A stretch of 64,000 bases of DNA from Effrenium voratum (Eukaryota > Sar > Dinophyceae > Suessiales > Symbiodiniaceae): NCBI GenBank assembly GCA_963377175.1, contig CAUJNA010003239.1, forward strand, positions 464,596 to 528,595. The letters run 5' to 3'. Shown in pieces: positions 62,002-62,865 of the stretch. The notes beneath the pieces were generated by a model, which did not search any database, was not told the origin of the DNA, and worked only from the letters and a program-made list of their open reading frames with translations. How positions within the stretch are numbered: position 1 is the first letter of the stretch; every line of letters begins with the position of its first letter. The position numbers and the translations under genes were made by a program.

Positions 62002-62864
62002 TGGGTGTGTGTGTGTGTGTGTTTAGTGTGTGTGTGTGTGTGTTTAGTGTGTGCCAAGGATGTAGTGTAGCACGAAGACGAGAATCTTACATGCACCTAT
62101 TTCTTTGCATTTGGTTGCCAATTAGAAGGAAGCACCCATCCCCCACTTTGAAGGGCCGTGTCCACATCGAGCCCCTCCCGAGGTATAAGCACGGGGCCTT
62201 CTTGGAGGACCTGAAGAAGCTTTACGAGCTGACCGGCGTGAAGAACCAGAAGTTGACCTTCCTCTTCTCAGAGTCTTGGTGCTTGCGGCGGGAATTTGTC
62301 GGGTGTAAACCCGACTGCCTGCAGCAATCGGGGTCGACTTTGTTTTGTAGGTGGACAGGCGCATCCTTTTTGAGTTGACCCAAGATTTCCCTTTTTCGAG
62401 TGTCTGGACCAGTTTCAGAGAATCCGTTGTCTCAAGATTGGCTAGAAGAGCTAGGTGTCCTTTTGGTTTGCCTTTGAAGCTTCCTTCTAAAATAGCATTC
62501 CCCCTATTTGAGACACAACCACTTTAAGCTTCCCTTTCGCCTTTCAAACATCTGCAAGCATCATCCCTCCCCCTCAGGGTCCAAAAGTTTCATTCCCAGA
62601 CCACCCCCCTTCAAGCGGGTGGGGAAAGATTCCATTTCCAGACCTCCCCCCTTAACAACCAGTTGGTGGGGATACATATATATATATATAAGGCATCTTG
62701 CGTCTTAGGACACGGAGATCGTGGAGGAGAGCTTTTTGGAGGACGTGGCCAACATGTTGTCCAGCGGGGAGGTGCCCAACTTGTTCACCGGGGACGAGTT
62801 GCAGGCCATCCGCGCAAGCCTGGAGAAGCCCGCCAAGGCAGCGGCCAAGCGCCTAGGGAGGGAG
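445..62864 (+). CDS. DNAH2: Axonemal dynein heavy chain, DNAH2 class (inner arm I1/f 1-beta), internal part of a gene with at least 73 exons
   Basis: Dynein heavy chains are ATP-driven, minus-end-directed microtubule motors; this class forms one head of the two-headed inner arm I1/f in cilia and flagella. Coding segments on the plus strand appear in the family's order: late tail, linker ([18 protein letters not shown]), AAA1 P-loop GPAGTGKT and [11 protein letters not shown]2 P-loop GGTLGGKS and [11 protein letters not shown]3 P-loop GCTGTGKT and [11 protein letters not shown]4 P-loop GVGGSGRH. The DNAH2 class is chosen for [73 protein letters not shown] and [17 protein letters not shown], compared with remembered DNAH2 sequences; no alignment was run. 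By hand-built junctions about 35 introns start with GC, about 15 with GA and only about 6 with GT; nearly all end AG|G. Missing are the N-terminal tail, the rest of AAA4, stalk, AAA5-6 and C-terminus, which lie outside the window, plus a few short exons not found (after 4918, between 16498 and 18810, between 38880 and 39658, between 54620 and 56808). Confidence 0.93.
696..729 (+). CDS. DNAH2: Dynein tail exon (short)
   Basis: Reads [11 protein letters not shown], matching the W-x-x-W stretch that follows the VWDI segment in DNAH2-class tails. The edges are uncertain by a few bases. Confidence 0.6.
846..858 (+). CDS. DNAH2: Dynein tail micro-exon
   Basis: 13 bp between a pyrimidine-rich AG and a GT donor (GTGAGC). 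It codes FFAQ and joins DKLR to FFAQ, in line with the family's KxxxFxxLQT. It is a micro-exon, so this is a fit, not proof. Confidence 0.45.
1338..1392 (+). CDS. DNAH2: Dynein tail exon
   Basis: Reads [18 protein letters not shown], the helical stretch before the MP(L/V)I segment. A GC donor follows AAG at 1393. Confidence 0.7.
1840..1917 (+). CDS. DNAH2: Dynein tail exon
   Basis: Starts after GTGCAG and reads [20 protein letters not shown], then LEVFRN: the NWxxYxxLKxxIxxF pattern that precedes MPLIxxLxxxAMRxRHW in axonemal dyneins. The 3' edge is within about 6 bp. Confidence 0.75.
2385..2478 (+). CDS. DNAH2: Dynein tail exon, [16 protein letters not shown]
   Basis: Reads [20 protein letters not shown] and runs on to KETSAEC. 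The family motif is MPLIxDLxNxALRxRHW; the usual W after RH is I here. Ends at a clear GT donor (GTGAGA), one of the few GT introns in this gene. Confidence 0.88.
2587..2722. repeat. Inverted repeat pair
   Basis: TGAGTCACAATCAAAA (2587-2602) is the perfect reverse complement of 2707-2722; the 104-bp spacer could be the body of a small transposon. No target-site duplication was seen. Confidence 0.75.
3430..3640 (+). repeat. Tandem repeat of about 50-60 bp
   Basis: Four copies built on AAAACAAAAGACACCACACA, starting near 3432, 3486, 3537 and 3597. It lies in an intron; the 172-codon frame across it is not a gene. Confidence 0.8.
3664..3737 (+). CDS. DNAH2: Dynein tail exon
   Basis: Reads [20 protein letters not shown], then GLQNH, matching FDxxxxxFTLxxIMxLGMxxH of DNAH2. 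A GC donor follows at 3738; element A1 lies 83 bp downstream. Confidence 0.85.
3821..3931 (+). mobile_element. Family A introner-like element A1
   Basis: Terminal inverted repeats TAGGTCCCCCAG and CTGGAGGACC; interior GTGCCC...AAAATAGAC...GGTACCCTTATTCTA. Flanked by a perfect 10-bp target-site duplication TCTAGTTGTC (3811-3820 and 3932-3941). Confidence 0.85.
4842..4918 (+). CDS. DNAH2: Dynein tail exon
   Basis: Reads [20 protein letters not shown], then LEDIS, matching the family's IxxxxxxATKExAIExGLxxI. The likely donor is GA. A following exon of about 55 bp (family W-N-T...PYKD) was not found. Confidence 0.85.
5680..5880 (+). repeat. GT-rich simple repeat, TGTGCT / GTTGGT / GTTTGT
   Basis: Three adjoining hexamer tracts, nearly free of A on the plus strand. 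Confidence 0.85.
6192..6311 (+). mobile_element. Family A introner-like element A2
   Basis: Same ends and interior as A1, with TTCTAACCAACC near the 3' end. CTTCTAG is repeated at 6189-6195 and 6312-6318. Confidence 0.82.
6369..6402 (+). CDS. DNAH2: Dynein linker exon (short)
   Basis: Reads [11 protein letters not shown], matching the family's RLRGTEEVFQ. Intron donor GC at 6403; transposon-like element B1 starts only 8 bp later. The sequence CAGGC occurs at both ends of the intron. Confidence 0.72.
6411..6512 (+). mobile_element. Family B introner-like element B1
   Basis: 16-bp terminal inverted repeat CTTCCATTTGCTTAAG / CTTAACCAAATGGAAG; interior TTTTCCCTTGCTGGTTTTAA and TTTCACTACTGGA. 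ACTT duplicated at 6407-6410 and 6513-6516. Starts 8 bp after an exon. Confidence 0.85.
7440..7479 (+). CDS. DNAH2: Dynein linker exon (short)
   Basis: Reads [13 protein letters not shown], matching ALEDNQVxLSTMK. Acceptor GCGCAG, donor GC at 7480; the split serine codon is completed by the next exon. Confidence 0.85.
8624..8655 (+). CDS. DNAH2: Dynein linker exon (32 bp)
   Basis: Reads [10 protein letters not shown], joining YKS to [10 protein letters not shown], the counterpart of KASRFVKAFEK. Acceptor CCGAG, donor GC at 8656. Confidence 0.8.
9117..9155 (+). CDS. DNAH2: Dynein linker exon
   Basis: Reads [13 protein letters not shown], matching VDHWERTLSLILE. Donor GC at 9156. Confidence 0.85.
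9410..9456 (+). CDS. DNAH2: Dynein linker exon
   Basis: Reads [15 protein letters not shown], the conserved VQRxWMYLExIF region. Donor GC at 9457 after CTCAA; the next exon restores AAG and gives WMRLKYLENVF. Confidence 0.88.
9790..9894 (+). CDS. DNAH2: Dynein linker exon, YLENVF
   Basis: Reads [20 protein letters not shown], then [14 protein letters not shown], matching YLExIFxxxDIRxQLPxESxxFDEV. Acceptor CTCAG, donor GC at 9895. Confidence 0.93.
10204..10268 (+). CDS. DNAH2: Dynein linker exon
   Basis: Reads [20 protein letters not shown], the counterpart of LNKDPNALRGTHHPGLLDTL. The 3' edge is within 2 bp, and the donor looks like GA. Confidence 0.78.
11666..11728 (+). CDS. DNAH2: Dynein linker exon
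   Basis: Reads [20 protein letters not shown], matching the family's LExIQKxLxxYLExKR that precedes FPRFYF. Acceptor TTAG, probable GA donor at 11729. Confidence 0.85.
12528..12589 (+). CDS. DNAH2: Dynein linker exon, [18 protein letters not shown]
   Basis: Reads [20 protein letters not shown], one of the most conserved dynein linker motifs. Donor GC at 12590. The intron that follows has the same 11 bases, GGCCAGGCGCG, at both ends. Confidence 0.95.
13252..13305 (+). repeat. Family D element D1
   Basis: GGTTTAGTGG...GATTTGACCCAC...AACTTTTAGCAGGGGATCTGA. Shares this order of blocks with copies at 35977 and 57926. Confidence 0.65.
13758..13806 (+). CDS. DNAH2: Dynein linker exon
   Basis: Reads [16 protein letters not shown], continuing LGQ into the family's (S/A)RNPxxVQxHLKKCFD. 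Donor GC at 13807. Confidence 0.93.
14138..14253 (+). mobile_element. Family B introner-like element B2
   Basis: CTTCCATTTGCTTA ... AACCAAATGGAA with the family interior TTTTCCCTTGTTGGTTTTAA and ATCACTACTGG. GTTCC occurs at both ends. Confidence 0.8.
14385..14515. repeat. TA simple repeats
   Basis: Two TATATA tracts in an intron, with telomere-unlike, TATGTA-rich sequence between them. Confidence 0.8.
14725..14774 (+). CDS. DNAH2: Dynein linker exon
   Basis: Reads [17 protein letters not shown], the counterpart of NIKLLKIQ...KWE. Acceptor AGCGAG, donor GC at 14775. GAGGCC is present at both ends of the next intron; element B3 lies 70 bp downstream. Confidence 0.83.
14845..14951 (+). mobile_element. 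Family B introner-like element B3
   Basis: GATTTGCTTAAG ... CTTAAGCAAATGGAAG with the same interior (CCCTCTTGGTTTTAAAGGG, ATCACTACTGGA). The outer bases of the left end have diverged. Confidence 0.78.
15867..15941 (+). CDS. DNAH2: Dynein linker exon
   Basis: Reads [20 protein letters not shown], then EGPVE, matching ALGMFSxEGExxxxxxPVxLEGPVE. Donor GC at 15942. Confidence 0.9.
16446..16498 (+). CDS. DNAH2: Dynein linker exon
   Basis: Reads [17 protein letters not shown], matching SWLGDVEQAMRxTLRxL. The 3' end is uncertain, because DNAH2 has about ten further residues before the next recognised exon; a short exon is probably hidden in the following 2.3 kb. Confidence 0.82.
16575..17480 (+). 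repeat. 0.9-kb CTTG/GTTT tetranucleotide tract
   Basis: Irregular runs of TTGC, TTGT and GGTT, almost free of A on the plus strand. Encodes meaningless long frames on both strands. Confidence 0.9.
17790..17960 (+). repeat. CTGTTCTCCTCAAAA repeats
   Basis: Four imperfect copies of CCTGTTCTCCTCAAAA, with AGCGGAACACC repeated twice. Confidence 0.75.
18810..18856 (+). CDS. DNAH2: Dynein linker exon
   Basis: Reads [15 protein letters not shown], matching KRDKWVKEWAGQV. Ends at a GT donor (GTGCC); the junction gives GQLLITSGQ against the family's GQVVITASQ, which supports both splice sites. Confidence 0.88.
19412..19548 (+). repeat. Tandem duplication, period 84 bp
   Basis: TCTTTGTGGATAGCCACCCC ... 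GGGAAAGCAGAGGT (19412-19461) recurs at 19496-19548 with few changes. Confidence 0.8.
19577..19660 (+). CDS. DNAH2: Dynein linker exon
   Basis: Reads [20 protein letters not shown], then KGQKNALR, matching ITASQIQWTADVTKCL. Donor GA at 19661, directly after CTCAG. Element A3 starts 41 bp downstream. Confidence 0.9.
19702..19819 (+). mobile_element. Family A introner-like element A3
   Basis: CTAGGTCCCCCAG ... CTGGAGGACCT. AGTTGG is duplicated at 19696-19701 and 19820-19825. Lies 41 bp after the [11 protein letters not shown] exon. Confidence 0.84.
20085..20156 (+). CDS. DNAH2: Dynein linker exon
   Basis: Reads [20 protein letters not shown], then LTK, matching VMKKKQVSLLNKYSEAIRGNLTK. The 3' edge is within 2 bp. 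Confidence 0.86.
20515..20710 (+). repeat. CA and CCATC/CATCGAT simple repeats
   Basis: A CACA tract followed by about 130 bp of degenerate CCATCCCT/CCATCGAT units. Confidence 0.85.
20805..20880 (+). CDS. DNAH2: Dynein linker exon, ITIEVHARD
   Basis: Reads [20 protein letters not shown], then DRMIA. The VALxTxEVHARD motif sits just before AAA1 in all dynein heavy chains. Probable GC donor at 20881. Confidence 0.93.
21276..21343 (+). CDS. DNAH2: Dynein exon before AAA1
   Basis: Reads [20 protein letters not shown], matching the family's VNSFDWLSQLRFYW. Acceptor CCCAG. The 3' edge is approximate. Confidence 0.85.
21550..21570 (+). CDS. DNAH2: Possible micro-exon before AAA1
   Basis: Between an AG and a GT donor; codes IQNANF, which would fit the family's IRQTNTQF just ahead of YGYEY. 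The match is very short, so it is tentative. Confidence 0.4.
23251..23279 (+). repeat. CCGGTTCATTCCC repeat, copy 1
   Basis: 29 bp, GGAATCCCC(A)AAACCGG then TTCATTCCCAAC; identical but for one base to 48115-48143. Confidence 0.75.
23341..23425 (+). repeat. GAATCTTTAGACTT repeat, copy 1
   Basis: GGAATCTTTAGACTTTAACT followed by CCC...TTTTAACTTTTGCTGGGGGATCTACAGCA; pairs with 24475-24556. Confidence 0.6.
23489..23575 (+). CDS. DNAH2: Dynein AAA1 N-terminal exon
   Basis: Reads [20 protein letters not shown], then MTLTT, matching [28 protein letters not shown]. Donor GC at 23576, and GCCA occurs at both intron ends. Confidence 0.93.
23576..25912 (+). other. 2.3-kb intron
   Basis: Separates the [10 protein letters not shown] exon from the AAA1 P-loop. 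Contains TA simple repeats (about 23950, 24745, 25640) and the second GAATCTTTAGACTT repeat (24475-24556). No coding segment was recognised. Confidence 0.6.
24475..24556 (+). repeat. GAATCTTTAGACTT repeat, copy 2
   Basis: Same block order as 23341-23425, ending GAGGGGTCAACAGCA; looks distantly related to family D. Confidence 0.6.
25913..25975 (+). CDS. DNAH2: AAA1 P-loop exon
   Basis: Reads [20 protein letters not shown] then S. This is the Walker A motif GPAGTGKT (codons 25946-25969) of AAA1, the main ATP hydrolysis site of dynein. All Walker A residues are intact. Acceptor TTGAG, donor GC at 25976. Confidence 0.97.
26586..26614 (+). CDS. DNAH2: AAA1 exon (29 bp)
   Basis: Reads VKDLGKGMA, joining TES to VKDLGK, against the family's TETVKDLGKAL. 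GC donor at 26615; the split ATG is completed by the next exon. Confidence 0.88.
27193..27267 (+). CDS. DNAH2: AAA1 exon, [10 protein letters not shown]
   Basis: Reads [20 protein letters not shown], then SGLA. DYKS(M/L)GRM(Y/F)SGLAQ is close to DNAH2 and unlike the DYxALGKFFKGL form of the single-headed arms. GT donor at 27268. Confidence 0.95.
27909..28028 (+). mobile_element. Family A introner-like element A4
   Basis: CTAGGTCCCCCAG ... CTGGAGGACCTAG, with ACAT on both sides. The interior reads CCCCTACTAGAATAGACTAC and TATTCTAACCTCTCTACTGG. Confidence 0.83.
28446..28499 (+). CDS. DNAH2: AAA1 Walker B exon
   Basis: Reads [25 protein letters not shown] is the AAA1 Walker B motif with the catalytic glutamate present. 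GC donor at 28500 splits a leucine codon that the next exon completes. Confidence 0.95.
28642..28670. repeat. Poly-T run of 29
   Basis: Uninterrupted T in an intron; a similar run of 26 lies at 33393-33418 just before the HYDFGLR exon, where it may act as the pyrimidine tract. Confidence 0.9.
29161..29233 (+). CDS. DNAH2: AAA1 exon
   Basis: Reads [20 protein letters not shown], then FMFE, matching SVVAQQILxIxxAL...FxFEG. GA donor at 29234; GAGGAG is present at both ends of the intron. Confidence 0.9.
29717..29749 (+). CDS. DNAH2: AAA1 exon (33 bp)
   Basis: Reads [11 protein letters not shown], matching EINLVxSCG ahead of [13 protein letters not shown] donor at 29750. Confidence 0.85.
30188..30249 (+). 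repeat. Perfect tandem duplication of 31 bp
   Basis: Two copies of CACTCAGCTCGAATTGGCCA followed by AAGCAACTTTC. Confidence 0.88.
30818..30928 (+). CDS. DNAH2: AAA1 exon, [15 protein letters not shown]
   Basis: Reads [20 protein letters not shown], then [25 protein letters not shown] is the sensor I region of AAA1. GA donor at 30929; a hairpin-forming element begins 52 bp further on. Confidence 0.97.
30981..31075. mobile_element. Hairpin element after the [11 protein letters not shown] exon
   Basis: TCCCTATATTTCCC and GGGAAATATAGGGA are perfect inverted ends; AACATCACC / GGTGATGTT pair inside them. Single copy in the window. Confidence 0.75.
32192..32213 (+). CDS. DNAH2: AAA1 micro-exon (22 bp)
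   Basis: Reads EIMLVSE, and with both junctions gives [20 protein letters not shown], the same length as DNAH2's IAEIILFGEGF...KILAK. GC donor at 32214. Confidence 0.75.
32906..32975 (+). CDS. DNAH2: AAA1 exon
   Basis: Reads [20 protein letters not shown], then QM, matching KILAKKVYTLYSLAVQQL. Likely GA donor at 32976. Confidence 0.85.
33427..33505 (+). CDS. DNAH2: AAA1 exon, [13 protein letters not shown]
   Basis: Reads [20 protein letters not shown], then GALKRK. HYDFGLR is invariant in axonemal dyneins (sensor II region). GA donor at 33506. Confidence 0.96.
33735..33779 (+). CDS. DNAH2: AAA1-AAA2 linking exon
   Basis: Reads [15 protein letters not shown], matching xPDLTDEEILLLSMRD. GA donor at 33780. 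Confidence 0.88.
35155..35227 (+). CDS. DNAH2: AAA2 N-terminal exon
   Basis: Reads [20 protein letters not shown], then DIFP, matching DMNIAKLTSVDAPLFNAIVQDLFP. GT donor at 35228. Confidence 0.93.
35436..35488 (+). CDS. DNAH2: AAA2 exon
   Basis: Reads [18 protein letters not shown], matching NIELPVIDYGKLRETVEQ. GC donor at 35489. Confidence 0.92.
35853..35915 (+). CDS. DNAH2: AAA2 exon
   Basis: Reads [20 protein letters not shown] then Y, ahead of the conserved (Y/F)ETxxxRH. GA donor at 35916. Confidence 0.88.
35977..36035 (+). repeat. Family D element D2
   Basis: GGTTTAGTGGTAGTTTCCAT ... CTTTTAGCAGGGGATCTGA, the clearest copy of family D. The target-site duplication is not clear. Confidence 0.7.
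36629..36746 (+). CDS. DNAH2: AAA2 P-loop exon
   Basis: Reads [20 protein letters not shown], then [28 protein letters not shown] is the AAA2 Walker A, a site that binds but usually does not hydrolyse nucleotide; its lysine and serine are present. GC donor at 36747. Confidence 0.95.
38012..38060 (+). CDS. DNAH2: AAA2 exon, INPKSITM
   Basis: Reads [16 protein letters not shown], matching LNPKALSLGELYG. GA donor at 38061; the split ATG is restored by the next exon. Confidence 0.92.
38806..38880 (+). CDS. DNAH2: AAA2 exon, NELYGAYD
   Basis: Reads [20 protein letters not shown], then SSIM. GELYGEYD...EWTDGILSS is characteristic of the DNAH2 class. GC donor at 38881. About four residues of the family are missing before the next exon, so a micro-exon may be hidden. 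Confidence 0.95.
39291..39405 (+). mobile_element. Family A introner-like element A5
   Basis: CTAGCTCCCCAG ... CTGGAGGACCTAG, with CATC close to both ends. Lies 250 bp upstream of the AAA2 Walker B exon. Confidence 0.8.
39658..39750 (+). CDS. DNAH2: AAA2 Walker B exon
   Basis: Reads [20 protein letters not shown], then [20 protein letters not shown] is the AAA2 Walker B, with D where AAA1 has DE. GC donor at 39751. The 5' edge could lie further upstream. Confidence 0.94.
40548..40610 (+). CDS. DNAH2: AAA2 exon, LTLINGDR
   Basis: Reads [20 protein letters not shown] then E, matching VLTLINGERIAMPxxVxLLFE of DNAH2. GC donor at 40611. Confidence 0.96.
41096..41146 (+). CDS. DNAH2: AAA2 exon, ASPATVSR
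   Basis: Reads [17 protein letters not shown], matching [17 protein letters not shown]; the usual cysteine is alanine here. GC donor at 41147. Confidence 0.95.
41681..41792 (+). mobile_element. Family C introner-like element C1
   Basis: Ends TAGGTGTCCTTTTTGG and CCCAAAGGCCAC; interior GGCGATTCCTGGTTGAGATG and CCATTTACCAGGG. Perfect 13-bp duplication CCAACGCCATCAA (41668-41680 and 41793-41805). Ends 26 bp before an exon. Confidence 0.85.
41819..41905 (+). CDS. DNAH2: AAA2 exon
   Basis: Reads [20 protein letters not shown], then FIPSNRQQD, matching VYxDxxDLGWxPYVQSWLEK of DNAH2. Probable GC donor at 41906. Element C1 ends 26 bp upstream of the acceptor. Confidence 0.92.
42406..42535 (+). CDS. 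DNAH2: AAA2 C-terminal exon
   Basis: Reads [20 protein letters not shown], then [20 protein letters not shown], matching the family's KxLxFKKxNCKELVPxxExxxVxSLCKL. Probable GA donor at 42536. Confidence 0.88.
43831..43890 (+). repeat. Minisatellite, AGACCCATGC x 6
   Basis: Six perfect 10-bp units without spacers. Confidence 0.95.
44445..44566 (+). CDS. DNAH2: AAA2-AAA3 linking exon
   Basis: Reads [20 protein letters not shown], then [20 protein letters not shown], matching TFVFSxIWSxxASVDEEGR. GC donor at 44567. Confidence 0.9.
44787..44830 (+). CDS. DNAH2: AAA2-AAA3 linking exon
   Basis: Reads [14 protein letters not shown], the counterpart of GRKRIDSYLREIE. The 3' edge is within 2 bp. 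Confidence 0.78.
45407..45512 (+). CDS. DNAH2: Exon before AAA3
   Basis: Reads [20 protein letters not shown], then [15 protein letters not shown], matching FPxxDTVYEYFVD...WxxxEDKLP. The exon is strikingly GC-rich against the intron around it. GC (or GA) donor at 45510-45513. Confidence 0.92.
46118..46171 (+). CDS. DNAH2: AAA3 N-terminal exon
   Basis: Reads [17 protein letters not shown], matching APFYKIMVPTVDTVR. The 3' edge is within 3 bp. Confidence 0.93.
46972..47086 (+). mobile_element. Family A introner-like element A6
   Basis: TAGGTCCCCCAG ... CTGGAGGACC. Imperfect 10-bp duplication TGAATTTGAC / TGAGTTGGAC (8 of 10). Ends 15 bp before the AAA3 P-loop exon. Confidence 0.82.
47102..47188 (+). 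CDS. DNAH2: AAA3 P-loop exon
   Basis: Reads [20 protein letters not shown], then [16 protein letters not shown] is the AAA3 Walker A, the regulatory ATPase site, with all key residues. It is followed by an intron with unusual ends (9-bp direct repeat CATTGCAGT). Element A6 ends 15 bp upstream of this exon. Confidence 0.95.
47869..47973 (+). CDS. DNAH2: AAA3 exon
   Basis: Reads [20 protein letters not shown], then [14 protein letters not shown], matching the family's xVxxNMSAQTTS. Joined with the previous exon it gives GKTIAVAKSL, the same length as DNAH2. GC donor at 47974. Confidence 0.93.
48115..48143 (+). repeat. CCGGTTCATTCCC repeat, copy 2
   Basis: Matches 23251-23279 at 28 of 29 bases, in the same orientation; probably the 3' end of another dispersed element family. 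Confidence 0.75.
48432..48493 (+). CDS. DNAH2: AAA3 exon
   Basis: Reads [20 protein letters not shown], matching VQSIIESRVEKRTKG. GC donor at 48494. Confidence 0.94.
48805..48854 (+). CDS. DNAH2: AAA3 Walker B exon
   Basis: Reads [24 protein letters not shown] is the AAA3 Walker B, with DD as in axonemal dyneins. GC donor at 48855. Confidence 0.96.
49105..49225 (+). mobile_element. Family E inverted-repeat element
   Basis: 19-bp ends ATATGGCCATGGGTCAAAA and TTTTGACCCACAGCCATAT, which pair except for two bases. The interior has ACTAAAATAGACTAAAATGG, shared with family A. A related partial copy with the same order of blocks lies at about 48938-49045. Confidence 0.78.
49804..49896 (+). CDS. 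DNAH2: AAA3 exon
   Basis: Reads [20 protein letters not shown], then [10 protein letters not shown], nearly the same as [29 protein letters not shown] of DNAH2 and one of the best class markers. GC donor at 49897. Confidence 0.97.
50450..50530 (+). CDS. DNAH2: AAA3 exon, [10 protein letters not shown]
   Basis: Reads [20 protein letters not shown], then ISSRLQ, matching [19 protein letters not shown]. The 3' edge is uncertain. Confidence 0.95.
51047..51070 (+). CDS. DNAH2: Possible AAA3 micro-exon
   Basis: After CCGCAG the frame reads FNDIFLRI, at the place where the family has RFNIINMTF. It is short and its 3' edge is not clear. Confidence 0.45.
51354..51402 (+). CDS. DNAH2: AAA3 exon
   Basis: Reads [16 protein letters not shown], matching PTKSQIIRIFGTM. 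GC donor at 51403; the split serine codon is completed by the next exon. Confidence 0.87.
51969..52074 (+). mobile_element. Family C introner-like element C2
   Basis: Same ends and interior as C1. CGCCAGCA stands to the left and CGCCAGGCA 4 bp to the right; the right copy supplies the AG acceptor of the exon at 52085. Confidence 0.8.
52085..52180 (+). CDS. DNAH2: AAA3 exon
   Basis: Reads [20 protein letters not shown], then [11 protein letters not shown], matching NQKLQDFEEEV...TLDMYNTV. The acceptor AG lies beside element C2. GA donor at 52181. Confidence 0.9.
53095..53190 (+). mobile_element. Family B introner-like element B4
   Basis: CATTTGCTCAAG ... CTTAAGCAGATGG with the family interior. 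Perfect AAGC duplication (53091-53094 and 53191-53194). Ends 31 bp before the FLPTPEK exon. Confidence 0.83.
53222..53313 (+). CDS. DNAH2: AAA3 exon, [16 protein letters not shown]
   Basis: Reads [20 protein letters not shown], then [10 protein letters not shown]. FLPTPxKxHYxFNLRD is diagnostic for axonemal dyneins. GC donor at 53314. Element B4 ends 31 bp upstream. Confidence 0.97.
53525..53605 (+). repeat. GGTT simple repeat
   Basis: GGTTGGTTGGTTTGGTTGG-type tract in the intron after the FNLRDIAKI exon. Confidence 0.88.
53885..53968 (+). CDS. DNAH2: AAA3 C-terminal exon
   Basis: Reads [20 protein letters not shown], then MDRLINHE, matching ITRLWIHECFRVFSDRLVD. GA donor at 53969. Confidence 0.96.
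54391..54479 (+). repeat. Direct repeat, 27 bp, period 62
   Basis: TTCCCCTTAGTTGTGGTTTC + CTTCTTT at 54391 and again at 54453, about 70 bp before an exon. Confidence 0.85.
54553..54620 (+). CDS. DNAH2: AAA3-AAA4 linking exon
   Basis: Reads [20 protein letters not shown], then SK(E). With the previous exon it keeps the family length after DRL. The 3' edge is approximate, and the PxxFGDF exon that should follow was not found. Confidence 0.82.
54621..56807 (+). other. 2.2-kb intron
   Basis: Contains the CACGCCTGGGGGTCC tandem repeat (55480-55850). A short dynein exon covering the family's FGDF region is expected here but was not recognised. Confidence 0.5.
55480..55850 (+). repeat. Tandem repeat on CACGCCTGGGGGTCCCGGTG
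   Basis: About eight degraded copies of 35-60 bp. The last part (55803-55850) carries the unit in inverted orientation (GGCGTGATTT, ACACCGGGACC), so the array ends in a hairpin. Confidence 0.8.
56808..56905 (+). CDS. DNAH2: AAA4 N-terminal exon
   Basis: Reads [20 protein letters not shown], then [20 protein letters not shown] + LKAFME fits the family's VYEDLTDLxxLKTVME. GT donor at 56906. Confidence 0.8.
57517..57672. repeat. Inverted and direct repeats around GTGGCTCAAAA
   Basis: GGCGTGGCTCAAAA at the left and TTTTTTGAGCCACAGCC at the right form imperfect inverted ends; GTGGGCGTGGCT is repeated inside. Confidence 0.6.
57926..57985 (+). repeat. Family D element D3
   Basis: CCTTAGTGGTGGTTTCCATT ... 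CTCTTAGCGGGGGATCTGA, about 80% like D2 by eye and in the same orientation. Confidence 0.7.
58072..58103 (+). CDS. DNAH2: AAA4 exon (32 bp)
   Basis: Reads [10 protein letters not shown] after a split glycine. GA donor at 58104; GAGGAT is repeated at both ends of the intron. Confidence 0.8.
58564..58607 (+). CDS. DNAH2: AAA4 exon
   Basis: Reads [14 protein letters not shown], matching YNLSPSVVPMQLVLF. GC donor at 58608. Confidence 0.8.
58742..58836 (+). mobile_element. Family A introner-like element A7 (5' shortened)
   Basis: The 3' two-thirds match the family, but the GGTCCCCCAGxxGTGCC 5' part is mostly lost. Still flanked by a perfect 10-bp duplication TAAGCTCATC (58732-58741 and 58837-58846). 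Confidence 0.83.
60056..60114 (+). CDS. DNAH2: AAA4 exon
   Basis: Reads [19 protein letters not shown], matching FREAIEHITRIVRVIGQPRG just before the AAA4 P-loop. GC donor at 60115. Element C3 lies 62 bp downstream. Confidence 0.93.
60177..60274 (+). mobile_element. Family C introner-like element C3
   Basis: Ends TAGGTGTCCTTTTTAGG and CCAAAAGGACACCTA (about 15-bp inverted repeat). Flanked by GTGAAAAGTC and GTGAAAGTC, a duplication differing by one base. Confidence 0.84.
61017..61122 (+). CDS. DNAH2: AAA4 P-loop exon
   Basis: Reads [20 protein letters not shown], then [14 protein letters not shown]. The AAA4 nucleotide site reads [11 protein letters not shown] where DNAH2 has GxGGSGRQSLA: arginine replaces the Walker lysine, as in the family, and QSL is changed to HCQ. 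GC donor at 61123. Confidence 0.95.
61640..62060 (+). repeat. GTGC / GGGT / GTCT simple-repeat block
   Basis: About 420 bp made of GTGC, GGGT (over 25 units), GTCTGTGC and GTGTGC, with no A over long stretches; lies in the intron between two AAA4 exons. Confidence 0.92.
62183..62270 (+). CDS. DNAH2: AAA4 exon
   Basis: Reads [20 protein letters not shown], then NQKLTFLFS, matching YRKQEFRDDIKRLYRQAGV...FIFVDTQI. GA donor at 62271. Confidence 0.94.
62709..62864 (+). CDS. DNAH2: AAA4 exon, last recognised
   Basis: Reads [20 protein letters not shown], then [20 protein letters not shown], matching [26 protein letters not shown]. The frame stays open to about 62866, where family A element A8 begins; a GC donor at 62865 would put the exon end exactly at the element. 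Later exons lie outside the window or were not recognised. Confidence 0.93.
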
Positions 62865-62865
62865 G

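Noticed and set aside
61551..62096. 181-codon minus-strand frame rich in THPP, with plus-strand frames rich in GGWV and CVC
   Set aside because: All are products of the GGGT/GTGC simple repeat; every frame is open there because the unit has no stop codon.
445..62864. Assignment to DNAH6 or another single-headed inner-arm dynein, or to an outer-arm gamma chain
   Set aside because: Considered first because of [14 protein letters not shown] and SSGEVPNLF, but [27 protein letters not shown] and [16 protein letters not shown] fit DNAH2 better. A tree is needed to settle it.
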